Shown here one piece after another: positions 1 to 5,615 of a stretch of DNA of 5,615 bases; the stretch's first letter is position 1, and the number at the start of each line of letters is the position of its first letter. The DNA comes from Bacteroidota bacterium (GTDB taxonomy: Bacteria; Bacteroidota; Ignavibacteria; UBA10030). The DNA is taken from positions 2,833-8,447 of the forward strand of contig DMMN01000322.1 of the NCBI GenBank assembly GCA_003453835.1. Direction: 5' to 3'. The notes under the pieces are model-generated. The model had not been told where the DNA came from. It saw only the letters and a program-made list of their open reading frames with translations, and made no database searches. A program made the position numbers and the translations under genes.

Positions 1-234
1 GGGGTGTTTCCCGAGGGCATGCTCAACTCGGAGCTCGCTCGCCAGAATATTGATGGCAAGTGGGAATTTCGATCCTTTGACATTTTCAAAGAGCAAAGCG
101 GGTTTCTGTTCCCGCAGCGCCCGCGTCGCGATTTCAGTGATTTCAAGATACGGATCGACTTCGACCTTTACCCGGTGAAGCTGGCCAATGGACTCCAGGT
201 AGCGAGCGAAGTCCCCAAGTGCCGGAAAAATCAT
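1..234 (-). CDS. ubiD: UbiD-family prenyl-FMN-dependent decarboxylase, N-terminal part (runs off the left edge)
   Basis: Only the first 78 codons are present; the reading frame is open to base 1. The translation begins MIFPALGDFARYLESIG and continues with VDPYLEITEIATRAL and PALLFENVKG. This is the characteristic UbiD opening: an N-terminal helix, then 'vdPdLEITEIa.r', then 'PALLFenVkG', then the start of the segment before the 'R' and 'ALG' positions (here RVEHALG, residues 69-75). The ATG is favoured because an in-frame TAA lies three codons upstream and the homology starts at once. No clear Shine-Dalgarno is visible before it. UbiD enzymes are cytosolic and decarboxylate aromatic or alpha,beta-unsaturated acids using prenylated FMN. 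With ubiA and ubiX directly upstream, the likely substrate is a prenylated hydroxybenzoate or, in the futalosine menaquinone route, a prenylated dihydroxynaphthoate. The catalytic Arg-Glu-Glu region lies outside the window, so activity cannot be judged. Confidence 0.9.
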   Translation of the reverse strand, partial: MIFPALGDFARYLESIGQLHRVKVEVDPYLEITEIATRALREQKPALLFENVKGSKFPLAINILASELRVEHALGKHP

Positions 235-275
235 CTGCCGTTATTCGTCTAATCGTTTATCGATCCCTCGAAACC

Positions 276-827
276 TTAATCAAGCTCCTCCGCACGCCAT
301 CCCTTCATCTCTTTCACGCCGATCACTCCAAGTACTTGGTCAACAAAACCCCGGACATACTCATCCACGCTCGTCGGCACAAAATAGAGCGGAGGTGAGA
401 TCGGCATAATGACCGCCCCGTTTCGCGAAAGCGCTGCGCATTGCTCGAGGGTGAGAGTTGAAAGCGGCGTCTCTCGCACACAGACCACGAGTTTGAATCG
501 TTCCTTGAGCGCAACCTGGGCCGTCCGGGTGATCAGTGTATCGCCGATGCCGGAGGCGATCTTCCCCAATGTCGAAGTAGAACACGGCAAAATCACGAAC
601 GCATCGACATGATTTGATCCTGATGCGAAGGGAGCTGTAAGATCCTCGTCCGAGAATTCCCTTTTGACGAACGGCAGAAGATCTTTCACCGAGATGCCCA
701 GCTCATCATGTAGCAACACCTTCCCCCACTTGCTCACGATGAGGAACTTGTCCCCTCCACACATTCTGAGAAACTCGCGAGCGTAGATCGCACCGGAGGA
801 GCCGGTTATGCCGAGAACGATTCTCAA
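276..827 (-). CDS. ubiX: UbiX-family flavin prenyltransferase
   Basis: This 183-residue protein has the usual length for UbiX. It opens with the FMN-binding Rossmann-like strand and loop MRIVLGITGSSGAIYA (residues 1-16). It carries the family signature PCSTSTLGKIASGIGDTLI (81-99), then R101, TAQVALKER (102-110) and LVVCVRETPLSTLTL (113-127), and a late PPLYF (145-149). By analogy with known UbiX/Pad1 enzymes, K108, R118, E119 and Y148 sit in the prenyl-phosphate and flavin pocket. UbiX joins a dimethylallyl group to reduced FMN, making the prenyl-FMN cofactor that UbiD needs; the ubiD start lies 41 bases downstream. The start is a TTG at 827-825 that overlaps the ubiA stop as TTGA (824-827), which suggests translational coupling. 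A weak AGGGG lies about 10 bases upstream. No upstream extension is needed because the family's N-terminus matches exactly. I see no disruption. Confidence 0.96.
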   Translation of the reverse strand: MRIVLGITGSSGAIYAREFLRMCGGDKFLIVSKWGKVLLHDELGISVKDLLPFVKREFSDEDLTAPFASGSNHVDAFVILPCSTSTLGKIASGIGDTLITRTAQVALKERFKLVVCVRETPLSTLTLEQCAALSRNGAVIMPISPPLYFVPTSVDEYVRGFVDQVLGVIGVKEMKGWRAEELD

Positions 828-1669
828 GGGAAGTAGACCCCTGCGACTACCATGCCGAGAATGACGAACCCGAGAGCCGCGTTGATCTTGAAGAACGCAA
901 GCTCCACGTCTTCCGCCTTCTTGTGTTCCAGGTACAGCAAGAAACCGGAGAGGAGAAGAAACGGGAGTGCGGCTGCAGCCTTAATGTACACGGCGAATAA
1001 CAGCGCAAGCACAATGAACGCCGCTGCATGGAGGAAGGCGGAGATTCGGAGCGCGGTAGTTCTCCCGTACCGTGATACGAATGAGAACAGATTCTGCTCG
1101 CGGTCGAACAACTCGTCAAGAGTCGAATAGATGATGTCAAAGCCGGTCACCCAAAAGAGGGTGAAGAGTGAAAGCAACGCGCCGGGCAAGAGATTCTCGG
1201 TCGACTGTTGAATTGCGAACCATCCTCCCAGGGGAGCCATCGCAAGCCCAAGGCCGGCGCCAAAATGCGCGAGGACCGTGAACCTTTTCATGTACGGGTA
1301 GACGGTGAAAATGACGAGCGGCAGTGGCGAGAGGATGAGACAGAAGACCGAGAGAGATGCAGCCGAAATGAGATAGATCGCGATTCCAATGGCGAGAACG
1401 GACGAGGCTTCCCTCACGTTCATCCGTCCGCTCGGCAGTTCCCGAACGGAAGTTCGGGGATTGCGTCGATCGATTTCGCGGTCGATGATGCGGTTCAGCG
1501 CGAGCGCGGCGGTGCGCGCTCCTATCGCTGCCGTCAGAATCAGGGTGAGCTGCGTAAGCGAGGGGGGATCCTTCGCCGCAAGGAATGCACCACTATAGAT
1601 GAGCGGAAGCGAAAAGAGCGTATGTTCAATCTTAACAAAGGTCAGAAACTTCTTGAGTTGTAGCGACAA
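824..1669 (-). CDS. ubiA: UbiA-family aromatic prenyltransferase (4-hydroxybenzoate or MqnP-like)
   Basis: This 281-residue integral membrane protein has about nine hydrophobic segments. It carries both Asp-rich motifs of the UbiA superfamily: NRIIDREID (residues 59-67, the NxxxDxxxD pattern) and DIIYSTLDELFDRE (178-191, with D178, D185 and D189). These bind magnesium and the polyprenyl diphosphate at the membrane face. The enzyme transfers an isoprenoid tail to an aromatic acid. The N-terminal LKKFLTFVKIEHTLFSLPL is the typical family opening. I chose the TTG at 1669-1667 although the frame stays open to a TTG at 1750. The longer start lies in the T-run of the metG terminator and upstream of the only promoter candidate, and the 27 extra residues have no family character. 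A GGA sits 9 bases before the chosen TTG. The gene overlaps ubiX by 4 bases. UbiA versus MqnP cannot be settled from motifs; the ubiX/ubiD context fits either. Confidence 0.9.
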   Translation of the reverse strand: MSLQLKKFLTFVKIEHTLFSLPLIYSGAFLAAKDPPSLTQLTLILTAAIGARTAALALNRIIDREIDRRNPRTSVRELPSGRMNVREASSVLAIGIAIYLISAASLSVFCLILSPLPLVIFTVYPYMKRFTVLAHFGAGLGLAMAPLGGWFAIQQSTENLLPGALLSLFTLFWVTGFDIIYSTLDELFDREQNLFSFVSRYGRTTALRISAFLHAAAFIVLALLFAVYIKAAAALPFLLLSGFLLYLEHKKAEDVELAFFKINAALGFVILGMVVAGVYFP

Positions 1670-1680
1670 TCCAGATTGTC
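1665..1680. promoter_or_regulatory. Perfect inverted repeat over the proposed ubiA start
   Basis: The plus strand reads GACAATC-CA-GATTGTC, two 7-base arms around a 2-base centre. It covers the proposed ubiA TTG start (1667-1669) and touches the GGA that could act as its ribosome site (1679-1681). In the mRNA it could fold as a 6-bp stem with a 4-base loop that hides the start, or the DNA could be a small operator. A repeat this short is expected a few times by chance in 5.6 kb, so only its position makes it notable. Confidence 0.25.
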
Positions 1681-1710
1681 CAGTTGATGAGATCGAAAAA
1701 AATGTGACCC

Positions 1711-1739
1711 AATATAGGGGAAAAATGTTCGTCAAGCAA
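1711..1739 (-). promoter_or_regulatory. Candidate sigma-70-like promoter for ubiA-ubiX-ubiD
   Basis: Reading the minus strand, TTGCTT (1739-1734) is followed after exactly 17 bases by TATATT (1716-1711), a 5/6 match to the -10 consensus. The -35 match is poor (3/6). An alternative TTGACG (1735-1730) matches the consensus better but leaves only 13 bases of spacer. If the organism is Bacteroidota-like, TATATTGG also resembles the TAnnTTTG element of that group. Transcription would start near 1704, giving a leader of about 35 bases before the proposed ubiA TTG. Its place just after the metG terminator supports a real promoter. Confidence 0.42.
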
Positions 1740-1748
1740 GGTAGCGGC

Positions 1749-1796
1749 AAAACGCGAGAGGTGGATGTCGTTCCGCATCGACACCCACCTCTCGCG
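1749..1796 (-). terminator. Rho-independent terminator downstream of metG
   Basis: A perfect 12-bp inverted repeat, CGCGAGAGGTGG (1753-1764) and CCACCTCTCGCG (1785-1796), continues after one mismatch with 5 more pairs (1766-1770 with 1779-1783) and closes on an 8-base loop. On the minus strand the stem is followed directly by TTTT (1752-1749); on the plus strand no T-run follows, so it acts in the metG direction. It begins 15 bases after the metG stop. A 12-bp perfect stem at this spacing is unlikely by chance in a window this size. The T-run is short, so termination may be incomplete. Confidence 0.78.
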
Positions 1797-1811
1797 AAGG
1801 TCTCCCTGGAT

Positions 1812-3884
1812 TTACTTTACAGTCCCGCCGCTCTCGAGTTCCGAGGCCACCGTGACGATTGCCAGTCTGCCGGTGTTGTCGCTCGCGGCCAGGAGCATTC
1901 CCTGCGACTCCTGCCCCATCAACTTGGCCGGTTGGAGGTTTGCGACAACGACAATCAAGCTTCCCACCAGAGTCTCGGGGGCGTAGTGGTTCGCAATGCC
2001 CGCCACAACTTGTCGTTTCTCGGAACCGATTTCGACTTCAAGCCTCAGGAGCTTGTCCGATCTCGGAACTCTCTCGGCCTTGAGTACGCGTGCAACACGC
2101 AGATCTATTTTTTTGAAATCGTCGAGCGTTATGGTCGGCTTGATTTCGGGAGAGAGGGCCGGGCGCGCCGGAGGAGTATTGCCGCTCAGAGATTTGACCA
2201 TCTCTTCGATGTGAGAATCTTCGATCTTCGTCACGAGAATTTCGGGTTTGTTGAATGAATGTCCTTCTGGGAGTTCGAGATCTGCCGCGCTCTCCCACCC
2301 TGCCGTATGGGGAGAGGAACTGAGATTCAGAGTCGTCCAAATCCTTTGTGCAATCGTTGGAACGATTGGCTCGAAGAGAATGGCAAGCGAACGCACGATC
2401 TGGAGACAGATATGCAATGAAGTGGCACACTGAATCGGATTCGATGTAGAGGTCTTCCACGGTTCGCTGTCGTTGAAGTACTTGTTCGCCAGCCGGGCAA
2501 GGTTCATTGTTTCAATGACTCCATCCCTGAATCTGTACTGTTCATACAGCTCGCTGACCTTTCGGGGAACTTCATCGAGCCTGGCGATCATTTCCTTGTC
2601 CATCTCCGTCAACTCCCCAAGATGCGGCACCTTCCGACCAAAGTTCTTCTCCACAAACGTCAACGTACGATTGACAAAATTCCCCAGGATGTCTGCAAGT
2701 TCGTTGTTCGTGCGAGCCTGAAAGTCCCTAAGATAGAAATCACTGTCCCTGGACTCCGGGAGATTAATCGCCAGCGTGTATCGGAGCGGATCGGCCGGAA
2801 AGAACTTCAGAAAATCTTGCAGGTCGATGCCCCATCCCCGACTCTTTGAGAACTTCTGGCTTTCGAAATTCAGGAATTCGTTGGCGGGCACATTCTCGGG
2901 CAGAACGTACTGTTCCTCCGCCCCGTCGTTCCAGGCCATCAGGAAAGCCGGAAAGACGATGCAGTGGAACACCACGTTGTCTTTGCCGATGAAGGCGACG
3001 TACTTCGTCTCTTCAGACAGCCAGTACTTCTTCCAACGATCCGGATCGTCCGACCGCGCAGCCCATTCTTTCGCCGAGGAGATGTAGCCGAGAACCGCAT
3101 CAAACCAGACATAAATCACTTTGCTCTCGTAGCCTGCCACGGGAACCGGAACTCCCCAACTGAGGTCCCTTGTCACGGCTCGGTCTTGCAGCCCTTCTTT
3201 GAACCAACTCTCGCAGTAGCGCAAGACGTTTTCCTTCCATCCATCACGTTTCGACCGCTGTTCGATGTATGCTTGGAGCCTCTGCTGAAATTCGCCGAGC
3301 GGAAAATACCAGTGTGTAGTCTGGCGGACGACGGGTGTTGCGCCGCAAATCTTGCATTTCGGGTGGATCAGCTCGGTTTGGTTTAGCCAGCTTCCACAAT
3401 TCTCGCATTGATCGCCGCGCGCCTGATCGTACTTGCAGTTCGGGCACGTCCCCTCCACGTATCGATCAGCCAGGAACAACGCGTCCTTCTCGCAGTAGAG
3501 TTGTTGCTCTTCCCTCTCGCGAAGGACACCTTGCTTATGGAACGCAGTGAAAAACTCCCGCGTGGTCTGATGATGAAGCGGTAGCGAAGTGCGCGAGTAG
3601 TTATCGAAACTCATGCCGAATTTCTCGAACGCATTCTTATTCAACGCATGATAGCGATCGACGACCGCCTGCGGGGTGGTCTGTTCTTTTTCTGCGGTCA
3701 CCGTGATGGCGACGCCATGTTCATCCGAGCCGCAGACAAAAAGGACGTCCCGCTTCCGCGCACGATGGTATCGGACGTAAATATCCGCAGGGAGGTACGC
3801 GCCTGCCAAATGACCGAGGTGAAGCAGCCCGTTCGCGTAGGGGAGGGCGGCAGTAACGAGGATACGCTGAAACCTTGAGTTCAC
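1812..3884 (-). CDS. metG: Methionyl-tRNA synthetase
   Basis: This 690-residue cytosolic class I synthetase charges tRNA-Met with methionine, and is close in length to the long bacterial forms. It starts ILVTAALPYANGLLHLGHL, with the HIGH motif as HLGH (residues 22-25). GSDEHG (52-57) follows. The zinc knuckle region has C147/C150 and C160/C163 plus an extra CKIC (177-180). YVWFDAVLGYI (258-268) and FIGKDNVVFHC (298-308) line the methionine/ATP pocket. The KMSKS loop is KFSKS (344-348). A helical anticodon-binding domain covers roughly residues 380-540. The C-terminus (about 585-690, DDFKKIDLRVARVLKAERV onward) is a Trbp111/EMAP-like OB-fold tRNA-binding domain, which in other MetRS accompanies dimerisation. 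The start is GTG; no Shine-Dalgarno is evident, but family homology begins within a few residues. It lies 16 bases after holB and ends just before a strong terminator. Confidence 0.98.
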   Translation of the reverse strand: MNSRFQRILVTAALPYANGLLHLGHLAGAYLPADIYVRYHRARKRDVLFVCGSDEHGVAITVTAEKEQTTPQAVVDRYHALNKNAFEKFGMSFDNYSRTSLPLHHQTTREFFTAFHKQGVLREREEQQLYCEKDALFLADRYVEGTCPNCKYDQARGDQCENCGSWLNQTELIHPKCKICGATPVVRQTTHWYFPLGEFQQRLQAYIEQRSKRDGWKENVLRYCESWFKEGLQDRAVTRDLSWGVPVPVAGYESKVIYVWFDAVLGYISSAKEWAARSDDPDRWKKYWLSEETKYVAFIGKDNVVFHCIVFPAFLMAWNDGAEEQYVLPENVPANEFLNFESQKFSKSRGWGIDLQDFLKFFPADPLRYTLAINLPESRDSDFYLRDFQARTNNELADILGNFVNRTLTFVEKNFGRKVPHLGELTEMDKEMIARLDEVPRKVSELYEQYRFRDGVIETMNLARLANKYFNDSEPWKTSTSNPIQCATSLHICLQIVRSLAILFEPIVPTIAQRIWTTLNLSSSPHTAGWESAADLELPEGHSFNKPEILVTKIEDSHIEEMVKSLSGNTPPARPALSPEIKPTITLDDFKKIDLRVARVLKAERVPRSDKLLRLEVEIGSEKRQVVAGIANHYAPETLVGSLIVVVANLQPAKLMGQESQGMLLAASDNTGRLAIVTVASELESGGTVK

Positions 3885-3900
3885 GTTTATGGGGAGAAGG

Positions 3901-5019
3901 TTAGGATGAGAGATGACGCCGCAAATCGCTCGCGAGGGTCATCAGAATGAGAGGAAGGTAGACATTTTTGCCTATAAGGGCAACGCTTTGCTCAACGCAC
4001 TCGCCGGCGTCGATCAAGTTTGCAGTCGGAAATTTTTGAATGAAGCTCTTCAGATCTTTCGAATGGTCGATGTTGAGCAACCCGGCTTCCCCGTGATCAC
4101 GAAGCACGAGTGCATCCCGCAGCCAGACACGCAGCAATTTCAGCCACCGTTCAACAGATGACCCGTCGGTGCCTGCGCTCAAGCGCTCGACTTCAGAGGC
4201 AAGCGCGACCGGGTGAGAGCTGAGCACCAAGCGCAAAAACTGGACGACCCCCTGCCGCTCGGCGATCGTGTCGGCAGAGAGCAGGCCAACCGCCGCCGTG
4301 TAGCTGCCGTTGGCGAGTCGGGCGACGAGGGCCGCCTGCTCGGGATCAACGCGCTCGCGCTCGATCAGCGCGTTTTGGATCTCCGCTTCACCCAGGGGAT
4401 CGAACTGCACGAATTGACATCGTGAGATGATCGTCTGGAGCAGGAGTTCTTTCTGTGATGTCGTTAGGATGAAGGTGGTATCCGTCGTTGGCTCCTCAAG
4501 CGTCTTGAGCAAGGAGTTGCTCGCCTCGGCGTTCATCGATTCGGCATTGACGAGTATGAATATCTTCTTCCCTCCCAGAATACTGGACATCGCTGCTTCA
4601 CGTCTGATCTCCCGTACGCTGTTCACCTTGATGAAGTTCGCCTTCGCCACCTCGATTCGGTGGTACAGATTTCGGGACTTCAGTCTTAGTTGTTCGTGCA
4701 CGTTGTCGACCTGATCGTCGGTCAGCGCACGGAGGGGGTCGTCGCCTGATTTCTCGGCCTTGCCGACGGGCAGGGGAAAAATCAGCCGAACGTTTGGGTG
4801 CTGCAATACGTCCATTTTCTTGCAGCTTCCGCAATCGTCGCAGGCCCCCGTTGCTCCGCGTTCGCAATTCAGAACTCGGGAAAACTCTATCGCCATTGCA
4901 TCCTTCCCTACACCTTCCCCGCCCGAGAACAAATATGCGTGTGCGATTTCCCGCCTTCTGATGGCACGCTGTAGGAGATTCTTCACGCGATCTTGTCCTA
5001 TGACATTGTTCCAGCTCAT
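3901..5019 (-). CDS. holB: DNA polymerase III clamp-loader subunit delta'
   Basis: This 372-residue AAA+ protein is part of the complex that loads the beta sliding clamp at replication forks. Visible in order: MSWNNVIGQDRVKNLL (1-16); a P-loop-like GGEGVGKD (33-40) in which Asp replaces the usual Ser/Thr; a zinc module with C52, C60, C63 and C66; a Walker-B-like strand KIFILVNAESM (152-162); NSLLKTLEEP (168-177); and SRC (199-201), the sensor segment that supplies the arginine finger. Residues from about 210 form the lid and collar domains. The SRC plus an altered P-loop fit delta' (non-hydrolysing) rather than the DnaX ATPase. Between the zinc module and NSVREIR (133-139) is a Pro/Gly/Lys-rich insert, FPLPVGKAEKSGDDP (81-95), which I associate with the Bacteroidota-related type. 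The ATG lies 6 bases after the barrel gene's stop with no clear ribosome site, so coupling is likely. Confidence 0.95.
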   Translation of the reverse strand: MSWNNVIGQDRVKNLLQRAIRRREIAHAYLFSGGEGVGKDAMAIEFSRVLNCERGATGACDDCGSCKKMDVLQHPNVRLIFPLPVGKAEKSGDDPLRALTDDQVDNVHEQLRLKSRNLYHRIEVAKANFIKVNSVREIRREAAMSSILGGKKIFILVNAESMNAEASNSLLKTLEEPTTDTTFILTTSQKELLLQTIISRCQFVQFDPLGEAEIQNALIERERVDPEQAALVARLANGSYTAAVGLLSADTIAERQGVVQFLRLVLSSHPVALASEVERLSAGTDGSSVERWLKLLRVWLRDALVLRDHGEAGLLNIDHSKDLKSFIQKFPTANLIDAGECVEQSVALIGKNVYLPLILMTLASDLRRHLSS

Positions 5020-5025
5020 GGCATT

Positions 5026-5615
5026 TCAGAATGCGTGACCGATGCCGATGTGGGGGACAAAGTTCGACACTGTCTCGACGATGAACTTCTTCTGGGTAAT
5101 CCACCTACGCCCTGCCACGGTCGCCGGATCGTAGATACGAAAACCAAGGTCGATCCTCACGGGACCAGCTACGGTATCGTACCGAAGCCCGAGGCCCGCG
5201 GCCATAGCCACCTCGCTGAGCCGCATCTGTTTCACCTCCGGCCAGACGTTGCCGATGTCATAGAAGAAGACGAAGGACATCCGATTGAACTCTACGAAGC
5301 CGATCTTCCCCGCGTTTCTCAGGGGATTCCAGCGCGCCTCAAGATTCCCCTCGAAGAGCGCCGTTCCGCCCTGTGACGGATCGCGAACCGCGCCCAGATC
5401 TCGCGCCTTCCACCCACGAACACTCCCGCTGCCCCCGCCATAGAACCGGCGGGTGATGGGGACTTTCGCCGGCGAGTTGCCGTAGAGTTGTGCAAATCCT
5501 CCACGAAGCCTGAGAGCCCATATCACATTGTGCTCTCCCGAAGGGTCCCAGTACCACTGGCCAAGTGCGGAAAGCTTGTAGTACGTCGAATACGGGAGCC
5601 CCGAGCCGAACAGGC
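5026..5615 (-). CDS. Omp85-superfamily (BamA/TamA-type) outer-membrane protein, C-terminal part (runs off the right edge)
   Basis: The frame is open from the right edge, giving 195 residues that end at TGA 5028-5026. It has the conserved loop-6 signature of the Omp85 barrel: RRFYGGGSGSVRGW (residues 55-68 of the visible part), where VRGW corresponds to the VRGF/VRGY motif. Later come alternating strands typical of the last barrel strands, such as AGLGLRYDTVAGPVRIDLGF, and the protein ends HIGIGHAF. A terminal Phe is expected of the beta-signal that the BAM complex recognises. About 130 residues from loop 6 to the end fits the family. Such proteins insert barrels into, or move proteins across, the outer membrane. 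The POTRA domains and signal peptide lie outside the window, so BamA, TamA or another Omp85 member cannot be told apart. A GTG at 5526 is internal to the barrel and not a real start. Confidence 0.9.
   Translation of the reverse strand, partial: LFGSGLPYSTYYKLSALGQWYWDPSGEHNVIWALRLRGGFAQLYGNSPAKVPITRRFYGGGSGSVRGWKARDLGAVRDPSQGGTALFEGNLEARWNPLRNAGKIGFVEFNRMSFVFFYDIGNVWPEVKQMRLSEVAMAAGLGLRYDTVAGPVRIDLGFRIYDPATVAGRRWITQKKFIVETVSNFVPHIGIGHAF

Noticed and set aside
4..252. Plus-strand frame of 82 codons near the left edge
   Set aside because: It is antisense to the UbiD N-terminus, which is clearly recognisable on the minus strand; the plus-strand translation resembles nothing I know.
235..275. 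Possible terminator or promoter between ubiX and ubiD
   Set aside because: Only a 4-base stem (ATCG...CGAT) and no T-run or -35/-10 pair is visible, so the gap looks like an ordinary intra-operon spacer.
328..339. 12-base perfect palindrome CCAAGTACTTGG
   Set aside because: About one such palindrome is expected by chance in this length, and it lies inside the ubiX coding region with no link to a start or end.
1441..1458. Inverted repeat CCCGAAC-GGAA-GTTCGGG
   Set aside because: It lies within ubiA codons just after the first Asp-rich motif. The arms are only 7 bases and there is no T-run on either strand, so coding constraint or chance explains it.
1208..2258. Two overlapping plus-strand frames (151 and 219 codons) opposite ubiA and metG, the second crossing the terminator region
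   Set aside because: Their translations are rich in Arg/Gly/Ser with no domain, typical of frames opposite GC-rich genes. Both opposing genes are well supported and no ribosome site stands out.
4598..5104. Minus-strand frame of 168 codons spanning the barrel-holB junction
   Set aside because: It is a shifted frame of holB and the barrel gene; its composition is low-quality (Arg, Pro, Ser rich) and both real frames have strong motifs.
1..5615. Mobile element, CRISPR array, tRNA/rRNA gene or defence system
   Set aside because: No direct repeats with regular spacing, no transposase or nuclease motifs and no cloverleaf-like block were seen; the coding genes fill almost all of the window.

Overview
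The window looks like a chromosomal housekeeping region. All five genes I can support lie on the minus strand, and both ends cut through a gene. In transcription order (right to left) they are: the C-terminal part of an Omp85/BamA-TamA-type outer-membrane barrel protein (5026-5615, partial), holB for DNA polymerase III delta' (3901-5019), metG for methionyl-tRNA synthetase (1812-3884), a UbiA-family prenyltransferase (824-1669), ubiX for flavin prenyltransferase (276-827), and the first 78 codons of a UbiD-family decarboxylase (1-234, partial). There is no gene-free stretch over 300 bases. The longest non-coding interval is about 142 bases (1670-1811), and it holds the clearest regulatory signals.

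Organism: the Omp85 protein points to a Gram-negative (diderm) bacterium. The delta' protein has a proline/glycine-rich insert after its zinc module, of a kind I associate with Bacteroidota, Ignavibacteriota and Chlorobi relatives. Shine-Dalgarno sequences are weak or absent and three of five visible starts are GTG or TTG. I therefore lean toward the FCB group (an Ignavibacteria- or Bacteroidota-like lineage with a moderately GC-rich genome), with moderate confidence only.

Layout and logic: two transcription units are suggested. The first, barrel-holB-metG, is tightly packed (gaps of 6 and 16 bases). It ends in a strong hairpin followed by a short T-run (1749-1796). A candidate promoter (1711-1739) follows at once and would drive ubiA-ubiX-ubiD. 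In that unit ubiA and ubiX overlap by 4 bases and ubiD starts 41 bases after ubiX. The three products belong to one chemistry. UbiA attaches a prenyl tail to an aromatic acid, UbiX makes prenylated FMN, and UbiD uses prenyl-FMN to decarboxylate the prenylated acid. In this setting the module most likely serves menaquinone synthesis (the late futalosine-pathway steps often called MqnP/MqnM/MqnL) or else ubiquinone synthesis; the window alone cannot decide.

I found no mobile element, CRISPR array, tRNA or rRNA gene, and no convincing undescribed system. The points most worth checking are the terminator/promoter boundary and its consequence for the ubiA start, a small dyad over that start, and the MetRS subtype.
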